DNA of 64,000 nucleotides, from NCBI RefSeq assembly GCF_012726295.1, contig NZ_JABAOB010000003.1:124001-188000 (forward strand). The letters are read 5' to 3'. Origin of the DNA: Chitinophaga sp. Ak27. Its GTDB lineage: Bacteria > Bacteroidota > Bacteroidia > Chitinophagales > Chitinophagaceae. Positions 26,001-35,391 of this stretch are shown piece after piece (position 1 is the stretch's first letter; the number at the start of each line of letters is the position of its first letter). The notes under the pieces were generated by a model. The model was not told the DNA's origin, did no database searches, and saw only the letters and a program-made list of their open reading frames with translations. The position numbers and the translations under genes were made by a program.

Positions 26001-26675
26001 CTACCTTGTCTTGCGGCTAAAGCGGGGACGTTGTGATAAATCGAAGTTGTACAATAGGGTGATGCCATAAATATCTGGTTGCCTTTTACTAACGCTCTTC
26101 ATATAGGAGCCTTTAAGTTCTATGCCATCCGCTTTGTCGCCAATCCGGATCCTCATGCCGGCATTAGCCACCGGCCCAAATGAATCCTGGTACGTAGAAT
26201 CGGTATAGTGATAATTCCTGATCACCTGCGTAACATTCACCGGACCATAATGATAGCCAAAACCGCCACCCACAAAGAATCCCACCCGGTGTGGATTATT
26301 GAGAGAAGAAAGTGCGCCCACATTGAAATTTAATATAACTGGTATGTCGATCATAAACCGGGATTTTACTTCCGGTTCGCCGGTATCGTAATCGTAATAG
26401 TAAATATCGTCCCCCACATAGTAGCTGTCCGTTTGCCTTCCTCCGCGGCCGCCGGAGCCGCCAATACTCAGTGGAATGCCTACCGACAACGATGTGTGCT
26501 TATGTTCCATCAGGTTGAAGCGGGGTGAATAGGTAATAGCAATACTGAAGATGCTGCCAAAGCGAGGGGTATGATCAATGAACCCCGACAGACCAACTGC
26601 ATGCATGAAACTTTGGGAGAAAAGCCGGGAACCGGTGAGGCAAATAATTGCTAACAAAACAATTTTTTTATTCAT
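26001..26675 (-). CDS. Outer membrane beta-barrel-like protein of unknown function
   Basis: From the ATG at 26673-26675 (224 aa) it has a signal peptide ending near LFSQ and then alternating hydrophobic/polar strands with aromatic ends (FSIAITYSPRF, VGFFVGGGFGYHYG, GITLLYNFDL), typical of small outer membrane beta-barrels. A Gly/Arg loop (GGSGGRGGRQT) and a Tyr/Asp-rich stretch (YYVGDDIYYYDYD) sit between strands and could be surface loops. No named family is recognised. It follows the SAM hydrolase gene convergently. Confidence 0.6.
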   Translation of the reverse strand: MNKKIVLLAIICLTGSRLFSQSFMHAVGLSGFIDHTPRFGSIFSIAITYSPRFNLMEHKHTSLSVGIPLSIGGSGGRGGRQTDSYYVGDDIYYYDYDTGEPEVKSRFMIDIPVILNFNVGALSSLNNPHRVGFFVGGGFGYHYGPVNVTQVIRNYHYTDSTYQDSFGPVANAGMRIRIGDKADGIELKGSYMKSVSKRQPDIYGITLLYNFDLSQRPRFSRKTR

Positions 26676-26778
26676 GGTACAGATGGTATTGGCTGATCGT
26701 GAAATGCGCAAAAGAGATGCCAATAAATAGGGTTATTTGCCACCTTATCTTGTATGGCAGTGCATTTAAAGCAAAAAG

Positions 26779-26820
26779 AAAGGGTTGGAACGATAACCAT
26801 CGTTTCAACCCTTTTCTTTT
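26779..26820. terminator. Terminator at the end of the GH30-GH35 transcription unit
   Basis: Arms 26779-26794 and 26799-26814 pair with one mismatch around a 4-nt loop, with T-runs on both outer sides. It is 18-53 bp past the stop of the beta-galactosidase gene on the minus strand and can act in both directions. Confidence 0.8.
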
Positions 26821-26831
26821 TTTATACCTGG

Positions 26832-28640
26832 CTACTGCAATACGTCCAGTATCGGATGATCAATTCCCTGCACCTGGGTTTCAGCAGGCTTAATCAGCTC
26901 CAGTACGGTGATCTTATTGCGGCCGGTTTGCAGCCATTCGGCAGGAACATACAGTGTTTGCTGCGGGCCTACCTTCCAGTAACGGCCCAGGTGATGACCG
27001 TTGATCCACACAACGCCTTTACCCCACTTGCTCATATCCAGGTAAGTATCGCCTTTGCTGCTCAGTGTAAAGCTACCTTCTTTTAATACTGGTGCATCTG
27101 CTGCTACTGCCGATGTTTTGATAACGGGCTGTTGTTCGTAAGGAAGCTTAAATTGCTGCCATTGATGAATCGCCTTTCCATTAAATAATACCTGTCCATC
27201 TATCCCTTTCCTGTTTTTCAGGAGATAAGGGCCAAAGTTGATGCGTCCCAGGTTTTCGACCAGGATTTCCAGTGTTACATTTCCAGCAGGGAGGGTAATG
27301 TCGGTGCTGTCCTGCTTCAGTCGCCTGTCGAGGATCGCTACTCTTTTTCCGTTTACGAAAACCAGCCCGTAATCTCGCAGGTCTTTGATCTTTAAAGTGC
27401 CGCTACTGCCGCCTTTGAGAGTAGTGCGGTATAATACAAAGCCATAAGCCTGTTTCAGGTCTTCAAACGTTAACGGATCTACGCTTTTTACTGCAGCAGG
27501 CAGTTGGCTGAACAGGGCACCGCTGCGCTCAAAAGTAATAGCAGGTGTTGTGATTACCGGCTTTTTAGCAGGAATTTCCGGTAAGGTTACTCCAGGTGCT
27601 AAATGTTTGGCGATTACTTCTCTGAATGCCATGAACTTAGGCGTAGCATTTCCCGCTTCATCCAGCGGAGCATCATAGTCGTAACTGCTGATCTGTGGCG
27701 AATAAGGCGCTTCATCGTTGTAGTTGGCGCCGTTCATATAGCCGCGGGTAGTTCCGCCGTGGAACATGTACATGTTGATGGAGATACCGGCAGCCAATAC
27801 CCGGTCTAAACGGGTAAGGAAATTTTCGTAAGGAACAGTATGGTGCTTTTCTCCCCAGGAATCAAACCAGGCAGGATACCACTCGGCAATATAGAATGGG
27901 CCCTTGCCATTGTGGTTTTCTTTTACCAGTTGTTTTACTTTTTCCGGATCATCCACGCCGTTTACGGCCGGCAGCAAACCCGGCAGATGTCCTTTGGCTA
28001 CGTCTGCGGCAGGATCGCAAGTATAGAGCAAGCCGTCAAAGCCAGCTTCTGTAAACATCTTACGGTTAAGCTCTAGGTAAGATTTATCGTTAGCGTAAGA
28101 ACCATATTCATTTTCAATTTGTGTCATCAGGATGTTGCCACCATGATTGATCTGCAAATGCGCCAGTTGTTTGCCTACGGCTTTAATATAATTATTGTAG
28201 GCTTTCAGGTATTGAGGTTCTTTACTCCTCACTTCCAGCCCTTTTATTTCCTGCAACCAGTAAGGATAACCGCCAAATTCCCACTCCGCGCAGGCATAGG
28301 GGCTAGGGCGTAAAATGACCCACATACCTTCTTCCTGACATATTTTTACAAAAGCAGCTACGTCGCTATTGCCGGAAAAGTTATAATGTCCCTGCTCTGG
28401 TTCGTGCATGTTCCAGAACACATATGTACCTATGGTATTTAAGCCCATAGCTTTTGCCATTTTGATCCGGTCGCGCCACGATTCACGGGGCACCCGCAGA
28501 TAGTGGATCTCGCCGGAAATCATCTGGAAGGGTTTCCCATCCAGCAAAAAGGTGGAGTCGCCTAACTGAAAGGTATGTTGTGCACTTAATTGGAAGCAGC
28601 ATAACATCATCAGTATTACTACGCTGATTTTTTTCATCAC
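26832..28640 (-). CDS. Beta-galactosidase, glycoside hydrolase family 35
   Basis: This 602-aa exported enzyme (signal peptide to about LSAQ, residue 21) has the GH35 TIM barrel with acid/base Glu178 in IENEYGSY and nucleophile Glu253 in FYIAEWYPAWF. C-terminal beta-sandwich domains follow, with the typical GVVWINGHHLGRYWKVGPQ ending. It removes terminal beta-galactose. The start codon directly follows (1 bp) the stop of the GH30 gene, so the two enzymes are made together, fourth and fifth in the polysaccharide locus that begins with susC. Confidence 0.94.
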   Translation of the reverse strand: MMKKISVVILMMLCCFQLSAQHTFQLGDSTFLLDGKPFQMISGEIHYLRVPRESWRDRIKMAKAMGLNTIGTYVFWNMHEPEQGHYNFSGNSDVAAFVKICQEEGMWVILRPSPYACAEWEFGGYPYWLQEIKGLEVRSKEPQYLKAYNNYIKAVGKQLAHLQINHGGNILMTQIENEYGSYANDKSYLELNRKMFTEAGFDGLLYTCDPAADVAKGHLPGLLPAVNGVDDPEKVKQLVKENHNGKGPFYIAEWYPAWFDSWGEKHHTVPYENFLTRLDRVLAAGISINMYMFHGGTTRGYMNGANYNDEAPYSPQISSYDYDAPLDEAGNATPKFMAFREVIAKHLAPGVTLPEIPAKKPVITTPAITFERSGALFSQLPAAVKSVDPLTFEDLKQAYGFVLYRTTLKGGSSGTLKIKDLRDYGLVFVNGKRVAILDRRLKQDSTDITLPAGNVTLEILVENLGRINFGPYLLKNRKGIDGQVLFNGKAIHQWQQFKLPYEQQPVIKTSAVAADAPVLKEGSFTLSSKGDTYLDMSKWGKGVVWINGHHLGRYWKVGPQQTLYVPAEWLQTGRNKITVLELIKPAETQVQGIDHPILDVLQ

Positions 28641-30164
28641 TTACTGTTTATTTGCGTTTAATTGTTGGGTCAATGTTACCACAGATCGTGCGGGTATCGT
28701 TATCGTATGACCGTTTACGTTACCCGGTTGTAAGTTGCCCTGGTTGTTGGTGGTATAGCTACGCATGCCGCCGCCAGGTAAACCTTTGCCACGTACGGTT
28801 ATGTTAGTGGCGGAAGAGCGGCTATTGATAACCACAATAGCGATGCTGTTGTTTGTATTTTTATAGGCAGACAGATAGATATCTTTTGTATCAGCGCTGT
28901 CTGCCAGTTGCGCGGATACCCTTTGTGCGCCGGGTCTTACAAAACGGCTGTAATTACCGAATACCCACAACATTTTTGTATCGTGGATTTGTCCATCCGC
29001 TTTGTTTTTATCTATATAAATCAATCCATCTTTATAATCGTATGGCGATATAGCCAGCCACCACTGCCAGGCTGATGCGTTGGCAACGGCAAGATCAGTG
29101 TGGATAACCCTGGCCAGGTATAAGGCGGCGTCCATGCCCAGGTCTACCTTATTGCCGTTCATTTCGCCGGCATTATCGCCCAGTATGCAATATTCTGATT
29201 GCCAGAAAGGAATGCCCATCAGCGAGGCGTGTAATCTTTTACGTATAGCCACGGCCGTGTCTTGCGGAGAGGTGGTGAAATAGCTATGTCCTGCTATCGC
29301 TTTGTATAAGCTGGGGCGGTTTCCCAGGTAAGTAGGGCTGTGCGGATCGAAGAAAGCAGCTATCTGCATGCCTTTGGCTGGTTTGTCTTCACCGGCATAG
29401 AGGTAGTTGATCTTGCCGGCTTCTGTTATTAAAATCTTTGTGGGGAGCTGATGTTGATGAAAGGTCTGGTCTACCGCTTTTACGAGACCATAAATTTGTT
29501 CGTTGTTATAAGGACATCCTTCCTGGCCGCCATCGCTCCAATCCCATTGGGGTTCGTTAACAGGACTTACAAAATCGAGGGTGATGCCGGTTTCCTGCTG
29601 GATGCCTTGTACTACGTTTTTCAGGAAATTGGCTACGGCGGGGTATTGTTCGGGGGGCAGGTTGCATTGTCCGTTACTGGCAAATGCTTTACCGTTGCGG
29701 GTGAAGGCTACCGGGGGACTATTTAGAAAGCCCAGAAACTGTTGAACGCCCCTGGCTTTGGCGGCATTTAAGAACCATATCTGTCCGGCTTGCTGCTGCC
29801 AGTGGTATTGATGATCGGCGCCCAGGAAGCAGGCTGCCCGCCGCCATTCATCGCGGATGCCGCTTTCGCTGCCTTGTTCGGCGCTGCCAGCGCCAATGTT
29901 AAACCGCCACATCGACAAGCCAATACCTTTGGGTTGTCCGTTGGCAGTTGTATCGCTGCTAAACAGCCAGTCGGCCAGCTGGTTTCTCTTAGGATCCGGC
30001 CAGGTGCCGGTAAACTGGCAGGACCAGGCATCGGATGCCGCAAAGTTGTGAATAGTTTGTGCCTTCCTGGAAAGGTCGATGTTTACCCGCATCGCCGGGT
30101 TATGCTGAGATATACCCTGCTGTAATATCATACAACCGAGCAGGGCGCCTGTTATTTTTTTCAT
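28641..30164 (-). CDS. Glycoside hydrolase family 30, endo-beta-1,6-galactanase-like
   Basis: From the ATG at 30162-30164 (507 aa) it has a signal peptide and a GH30 (beta/alpha)8 barrel with acid/base Glu204 in SPVNEPQWDW and nucleophile Glu324 in FWQSEYCIL, then a C-terminal beta domain ending in ITIPARSVVTLTQ. The pattern (WSDGGQEGCPYNNEQ after the acid/base) fits the endo-beta-1,6-galactanase branch. With the GH35 partner it points to beta-1,6-galactan side chains, such as those of arabinogalactan. A strong stem-loop separates it from susD. An ATG 14 codons earlier is less likely, since it would precede the signal peptide. Confidence 0.85.
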   Translation of the reverse strand: MKKITGALLGCMILQQGISQHNPAMRVNIDLSRKAQTIHNFAASDAWSCQFTGTWPDPKRNQLADWLFSSDTTANGQPKGIGLSMWRFNIGAGSAEQGSESGIRDEWRRAACFLGADHQYHWQQQAGQIWFLNAAKARGVQQFLGFLNSPPVAFTRNGKAFASNGQCNLPPEQYPAVANFLKNVVQGIQQETGITLDFVSPVNEPQWDWSDGGQEGCPYNNEQIYGLVKAVDQTFHQHQLPTKILITEAGKINYLYAGEDKPAKGMQIAAFFDPHSPTYLGNRPSLYKAIAGHSYFTTSPQDTAVAIRKRLHASLMGIPFWQSEYCILGDNAGEMNGNKVDLGMDAALYLARVIHTDLAVANASAWQWWLAISPYDYKDGLIYIDKNKADGQIHDTKMLWVFGNYSRFVRPGAQRVSAQLADSADTKDIYLSAYKNTNNSIAIVVINSRSSATNITVRGKGLPGGGMRSYTTNNQGNLQPGNVNGHTITIPARSVVTLTQQLNANKQ

Positions 30165-30233
30165 GTTCCTAGTAAGCGGTTGCACGCAAAGCCGCATGGT
30201 ATGCAAGGACTTCCCGTAGTAAGAAGGGTAGTT

Positions 30234-30315
30234 GCAAGCCTGTAAAGTAGTAAAATAGTCGCTGATTATTTTCCAAATCTGATGCTGCTACCTTACTACT
30301 TTACAGATGCCTTGC
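30234..30315 (-). promoter_or_regulatory. Stem-loop between susD and the enzyme genes
   Basis: CTGTAAAGTAGTAA (30240-30253) pairs perfectly with 30293-30306, and GCAAG (30234-30238) with CTTGC (30311-30315), around a loop of about 39 nt. It lies in the 190-bp gap between susD and GH30. It lacks a T-run, so it is more likely an mRNA-stabilising or processing element that makes more SusCD than enzyme than a full terminator. Confidence 0.5.
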
Positions 30316-30354
30316 TCCTGTTGGATTCATGCTATTGCCTGAAACTTATCATGA

Positions 30355-32028
30355 CTAGTAGCCAGGGTTCTGCTTCAGAGCGCCATTGGAGGCCAATATA
30401 TCTGCCCTTGGAATAGGTAACCAATAGTTGGCTTCTTTAAACAGGCGGTTATCCAGGGCTACTTTCCTGGTATAAGTATAGGCGCCGCCGTTAGCCGTAA
30501 TGGTAATACCATAAGCCGGTACATTTTCGGTAACAGTGGCTGTTTTCCATCTGCGCACATCATAGAAGCGGTGCTCTTCAAAAGCCAGTTCTACCTGCCT
30601 TTCTCTCCTGATAGCGTCGCGCATCTGGTCTTTGGAAAGCCCTGGTGTTAACGCCGGCTGATGCACGCTGGCACGCTGCCGGATCTGGTTGATCGCATTG
30701 TATACGCTCGCATCGGGACCAACAGCTTCGTTTTGCGCTTCTGCATAATTCAGCAATACCTCTGCATAACGGATGTAAATCCAGGGCTGCAACCCCGCTA
30801 CATCCCATGGATTGTCGATCGGATTTTTATCATCCAGGAATTTGCGCAGGTAATAACCTGTTTTGGAAGCATTCCAGTTGGAAGGACCGTCCTTACTGTC
30901 TTTACCCCCGGGTGTAAAGGTTTGTATGGTAGATCCGCGGTAAGAGGCGCCATTATAGAGAATGGTGGCATAAAAACGGGGATCCCTGTTGGCATACGGA
31001 TTCTGTGGATTATACCCTGAAGCCGGATCGGTAATAGGTTTGCCGTTATTCATTTCATATGCATCCACCATATTCTGCAAAGGCGTATTGCCTGCCCATC
31101 CGCCATAGCCGTTAGGGCCATTGGAGATTTCGAGGCATACGTGGCGGGCGCCTACGGCAAATTGCCGCGCGAAAATGATTTCATTGTTATTGCTGTTCAG
31201 GAACAACTGTGTATAATCCGGCGCTATGCTGTATTTGGAAAGACCTATTACAGCTTTGGCAGCATCGGCTGCGGCCTGCCAGGTACCTACGTTGTAGAGC
31301 GGGCTGGCGGCATATAGTAACAAGCGGGCTTTCAGGGCCAGCGCAGCAGCCTGGGTAGCTCTGCCAGGCAGCCAGTCGGTGCTGTTGTTATCGGCTGGAA
31401 GATCGGGCGCTGCAGCAGTGAGCTCGGAAATAACATAGTCCATTGACTGTTGTAAGGTAGCCCTGTTAAATAAAGCCGGATCGCTCAGATTATCCTGCAA
31501 ACTGTATTCTTTATCTCCCATCATTACTACGCCGCCATAGTTGCGGATCAGGTCATGATAACGGTAAGCGCGGATAAAGCGCAGTTCTGCCCTCAGGCGC
31601 TTGCGGTGCGCAGTACTCATTACTACAGTGTCAATGTGATTGAGCCCGTAGTTACATTCCCGGATACTGCGATAACTTCTCCCCCAAATGGTACCAGTGA
31701 TACCCATGTTTTCGGGGGCCAGCTGTCCCTGCTGAACGAGCCAGGTGTTATCGTCGTTGTTATAAATAGATTCGTCTGTAATAGAGCTCCACAAACCATA
31801 TTCGAACCCTCTGCCAAACCCGGGGTTGCTACCTTCCCCTTCTTTATCCTGTAGCTTAATGCTTAGATAACGGTTAATGACATAGTTTTCAAACAAAGAA
31901 GAATCGGCCAGTACGGCATCTCCCAATATCCTGTCGGTGGGAGTTACATTCAGAAAATCTTTCTGACAGGAGGAAAGGATACCTGACGCCACTAAAGCCA
32001 GACCGTATAATATATTTGTAGTTTTCAT
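30355..32028 (-). CDS. susD: SusD/RagB family glycan-binding lipoprotein
   Basis: From the ATG at 32026-32028 (557 aa) it has a lipoprotein signal peptide with lipobox SSC (LSSCQKDF) and the SusD tetratricopeptide-type helical fold. It binds oligosaccharides at the cell surface and forms a lid over the SusC pore. Family features include the N-terminal CQKDFLNVTPTD, the FIRAYRYHDLIRNYGG segment and the end EEHRFYDVRRWK...NPGY. It directly follows the SusC gene and precedes the GH30/GH35 enzymes. An ATG ten codons earlier overlaps the SusC end. Confidence 0.95.
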   Translation of the reverse strand: MKTTNILYGLALVASGILSSCQKDFLNVTPTDRILGDAVLADSSLFENYVINRYLSIKLQDKEGEGSNPGFGRGFEYGLWSSITDESIYNNDDNTWLVQQGQLAPENMGITGTIWGRSYRSIRECNYGLNHIDTVVMSTAHRKRLRAELRFIRAYRYHDLIRNYGGVVMMGDKEYSLQDNLSDPALFNRATLQQSMDYVISELTAAAPDLPADNNSTDWLPGRATQAAALALKARLLLYAASPLYNVGTWQAAADAAKAVIGLSKYSIAPDYTQLFLNSNNNEIIFARQFAVGARHVCLEISNGPNGYGGWAGNTPLQNMVDAYEMNNGKPITDPASGYNPQNPYANRDPRFYATILYNGASYRGSTIQTFTPGGKDSKDGPSNWNASKTGYYLRKFLDDKNPIDNPWDVAGLQPWIYIRYAEVLLNYAEAQNEAVGPDASVYNAINQIRQRASVHQPALTPGLSKDQMRDAIRRERQVELAFEEHRFYDVRRWKTATVTENVPAYGITITANGGAYTYTRKVALDNRLFKEANYWLPIPRADILASNGALKQNPGY

Positions 32029-32044
32029 GATTTGATTTTTGTGT

Positions 32045-35000
32045 TTAGAACTTAACATTTACACCCAGGTTCACGATACGTTGTTGTGGATAAAACTGTC
32101 CACTGTTGCTGAAACCTTCCGGATCGTAGTCTTTGACTTTGGTGATGGTGAAAAGGTTAAAGGCATTGGCATATACGCGAAGACCCGCGATCCTGGCGCG
32201 TGATAAAACAGCCGACTGGATGGTATAACCCAGGGAGATGTTTTTTAAACGCAGGAAAGAGGCGTTGTTCAGCCAGAAAGTGTTGGGACGGAGGCCGCCA
32301 TTTACAGAAGAAGAAGCACGTTCATCTACCCGTGGATAAGAACCGTTAGGGTTGGATGGACTCCACCGATTATCGGCCCAGCTGCTGTAGAAATTACCGA
32401 TGGTACCAGATTCAGGCAGCACATATTGACTTACATGTGTTTGTCCGGCAAACAATACTGACAAGTCAAATCCTTTGTAATCGGCTGCGAGGTTAATACC
32501 ATAAGTGATTTCAGGAATGTTGCCATACTTGGTTCTTACCATATCATCAGCGGTGATTTGTTTGTCGCCGTTATAATCCTGGTAAATCAGGTCGCCCAGC
32601 TTGGCATTCGGTAAATGGGGATATTTGGCCAGGTCGTCTGCTGTTCTGAAAATGCCGATGGTATTATACAGCAGGTAAGTATTCATTGGCCCGCCAGTTT
32701 CCCGCTGATAGGGTAAAGTACCTACCGCTTCGTCTTTGAAGATGATCTTATTTTTGGCATAGGTTGCGTTACCGGAAACATTATAATGGAAACCGCTACC
32801 GGTAGTATTGTCATACCCCAGGGTAGCTTCAATACCCTGGCTGTTTACCTTACCGATATTTTCTGCCGGCACCAGCGGATTGTTTTTATCAAATGGATTC
32901 ACAATACCGGAGGTCTGCGTCAGGGAAGTGCGTGGCGTTAATATCTTGGTACGATGCTGCTGGAAATAGATGAATTCCAGGGAGAAGTGATCGAAGATAG
33001 TGGCATTCAGCCCCAGGTCCATCTTTTTAGCTACTTCCCAGGTAATATTAGGATTGGCCAGCTTTACCAGGTCTATACCACTTTGAATTTGTCCGTTGAT
33101 CACATATTGGTTATAGAAAGAGTAGTTATCGAAATATTGGAACAATCCCACATTATCGTTACCCAGCGTACCATAGGAACCGCGGAGTTTCAGGTTATTA
33201 ATAAATTTCACTGGCTCAAACCAGGATTCTTTGGATACTACCCAACCAGCAGAAACGGAAGGGAAGAAGCCATACTGTTTGCCTTCGGGGAAGGTGGAGG
33301 ATCCGTCTACACGGGCCTGTACTTCCAACAGGTATTTTTCGAGGTAGTTATATGCAACTCTTCCGAAATAGCTTTTCCTGGTAAAGTTGTAGCTGCTGCC
33401 GAAGTTACTCCTGTCGGTAGCGGCAGCACCTCCCTGCGATAATTCCGGTGTGAGCGGGGTAGGAAAGTTGATCCGGCCAGCGCTCAGAGTATCTACCATG
33501 TTTTTGCTTTGCTCATAACCAATAAAGGCGTTGAAATCGTGCGCACCAAAACGGCGGGCATAATTCAGTTTAATGTTGGTGGTCAGCAGCGACATATTCC
33601 GCTGTTGCTCTACCAGCGATGCTTTACCATTGGACCCCCCTACGATCTTTGGTATATAGGTGTTTGAAGCCGCGTCGAAAGTGTATTCTTTATAAGGTGT
33701 AGCGAAGGTTTTGGCAAAATTCCAGGATTTGTCGGCCGACAGGAAACCATCCAACGATAAACCTTCAACTCCCGGAATCGCATAAGATCCTTTCAGAATA
33801 CCATTAAATACCTGGGTAGGGTTGCGGGAAAGACCACCCATATCTGTTACCTGCATCACCGGGTTATTATTTTCAATACCGGTTGTAGGCAGGCCATTAG
33901 GATATCTGTCTAACACGGTAGGGTAAGCCCGGTAAATGCCGCGGAAAATATCTCCTGCAGAAGTAGTAGGATATTGGCGGTCTTCCTGGCGACCGGATAA
34001 GTACAGGCTCACTTTCAGGCGTTTGGTAATATCGGCGTCAATATTTGACCGGAAATTATACTGGTTGTATTTGGTGGCGCCGTTTTTATATAATCCATTT
34101 TGACCGATCATACCCAGGGAAACATAATACCGTACATTTTCTCCACCGCCATTTACAGAAAGACTGTGTTGGTTCTGGGTTGTAGTTTTTCGCAGAGTCG
34201 CCTTTTGCCAGTCGGTATTTGGATAATTTACCGGGTCGGAACCATCTTTGAATTTCTGTAATTGCTCGGCAGTGTAAAACTGGTTCATACCGCCGGCATT
34301 GTTATTATAATACTGGATTTCATTCATGATCTGCCCATAGGTATAAGCATCAGCCATTTTAGGCAACCTGGTGGGGGAGGAAAATCCCTGGTTAAAACTA
34401 TAGTTGATAACTGGCTTCCCGGTTTTACCTCTTTTGGTAGTGATGAGCATTACACCATTGGCCGCCCGGCTACCGTATACGGCGGCAGAGGCATCTTTCA
34501 GTACGGAAATGCTTTCGATATCATTAGGATCGAGGCGGTCGAGGCCCCCGATCTGGCCGGGAACGCCATCTACTACGATCAGTACATCGTTATTACCGGT
34601 AGTGGCTAACCCACGGATGGTAACAGCAGAACCGTCGTAGCCTGGCTCACCGGAACGGTTGTTCGCAATAACGCCGGAAAAACGGCCGGTCAACGCATTG
34701 GATACGTTAGGCTGCGGACTTTGCACAATGTCGGCCCCCTTTACCACGGAAATGGAGCCCGTCAGCGTAGCTTTCTTTTGCGTACCATACCCCACTACCA
34801 CCACTTCATTCACAGTTTTACTCAGGGCTGTCAGCACAATCCGCAGGGGCACCCCGCCTCTTACGGCTACCCGCTGCTCGGTATATGACATATGGTTAAA
34901 TAACAGGGTATCTCCAACGGCTGCATTGATGCTGAATTTTCCATCACCGTCGGTCAATGCTCCCCCTGTTTTGTTCTTTACACGGATAGTTACCCCGGGA

Positions 35001-35164
35001 ACAGGGGCATTGTCGGCAGATACGGTACCGGTTACCACAGCCTGTTGCGCCTGTGCCCCTCCGGCAATTAATAATAGCAATAGAAAGAATAAACGGGAAA
35101 GAACAGGTTGGCTCCGTAAAGGGACAAATAACTCACGGTCCGTTCCGGATTGAAGTCTTTTCAT
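32045..35164 (-). CDS. susC: SusC/RagA family TonB-dependent outer membrane receptor
   Basis: This 1039-aa protein has a long basic N-terminus then a signal peptide (ending GGAQAQ, about residue 40), a carboxypeptidase-D-like regulatory domain (about 42-115), a TonB-box region (NEVVVVGYGTQKK) and a plug (SVLKDASAAVYGSRAANGVMLITTKRG), followed by a 22-strand barrel that ends in VNLGVNVKF. It imports oligosaccharides into the periplasm together with SusD. The hybrid regulator's candidate sites lie between it and the regulator gene. The end is 16 bp before the susD start. Confidence 0.96.
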   Translation of the reverse strand: MKRLQSGTDRELFVPLRSQPVLSRLFFLLLLLIAGGAQAQQAVVTGTVSADNAPVPGVTIRVKNKTGGALTDGDGKFSINAAVGDTLLFNHMSYTEQRVAVRGGVPLRIVLTALSKTVNEVVVVGYGTQKKATLTGSISVVKGADIVQSPQPNVSNALTGRFSGVIANNRSGEPGYDGSAVTIRGLATTGNNDVLIVVDGVPGQIGGLDRLDPNDIESISVLKDASAAVYGSRAANGVMLITTKRGKTGKPVINYSFNQGFSSPTRLPKMADAYTYGQIMNEIQYYNNNAGGMNQFYTAEQLQKFKDGSDPVNYPNTDWQKATLRKTTTQNQHSLSVNGGGENVRYYVSLGMIGQNGLYKNGATKYNQYNFRSNIDADITKRLKVSLYLSGRQEDRQYPTTSAGDIFRGIYRAYPTVLDRYPNGLPTTGIENNNPVMQVTDMGGLSRNPTQVFNGILKGSYAIPGVEGLSLDGFLSADKSWNFAKTFATPYKEYTFDAASNTYIPKIVGGSNGKASLVEQQRNMSLLTTNIKLNYARRFGAHDFNAFIGYEQSKNMVDTLSAGRINFPTPLTPELSQGGAAATDRSNFGSSYNFTRKSYFGRVAYNYLEKYLLEVQARVDGSSTFPEGKQYGFFPSVSAGWVVSKESWFEPVKFINNLKLRGSYGTLGNDNVGLFQYFDNYSFYNQYVINGQIQSGIDLVKLANPNITWEVAKKMDLGLNATIFDHFSLEFIYFQQHRTKILTPRTSLTQTSGIVNPFDKNNPLVPAENIGKVNSQGIEATLGYDNTTGSGFHYNVSGNATYAKNKIIFKDEAVGTLPYQRETGGPMNTYLLYNTIGIFRTADDLAKYPHLPNAKLGDLIYQDYNGDKQITADDMVRTKYGNIPEITYGINLAADYKGFDLSVLFAGQTHVSQYVLPESGTIGNFYSSWADNRWSPSNPNGSYPRVDERASSSVNGGLRPNTFWLNNASFLRLKNISLGYTIQSAVLSRARIAGLRVYANAFNLFTITKVKDYDPEGFSNSGQFYPQQRIVNLGVNVKF

Positions 35165-35241
35165 AACGCAATATTTAAATGAATGATTTGGAATGCTGGC
35201 GAATCTGTTTTGGTTGAATGGACTGATTTTCGCTCCCCCAG

Positions 35242-35345
35242 CCCTCTATGTTATCCGCAATGTACTATGAGGTACACAGATCATAGAGGGGGTAAATCAT
35301 TTAAAAAGGGGGGTAAAATCGTAAATTATGGACAGGGGGTATTTA
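35242..35345 (-). promoter_or_regulatory. Probable operator of the galactan locus: ACCCCC direct repeats plus hairpin
   Basis: Read in the direction of susC, three repeats of the form TnnACCCCC occur at about 35335-35341, 35308-35315 and 35288-35294, 21 and 26 bp apart. The first also forms the right arm of a hairpin (CCCTCTATG 35242-35250 with CATAGAGGG 35282-35290). The block fills the gap between the regulator gene and susC. Direct repeats about two helical turns apart suit an AraC-type dimer. Binding is inferred. Confidence 0.5.
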
Positions 35346-35391
35346 ATCGTCCCCTATGCTCAAAGTGAATGCTATAGCGGGAAAAAGGGTG

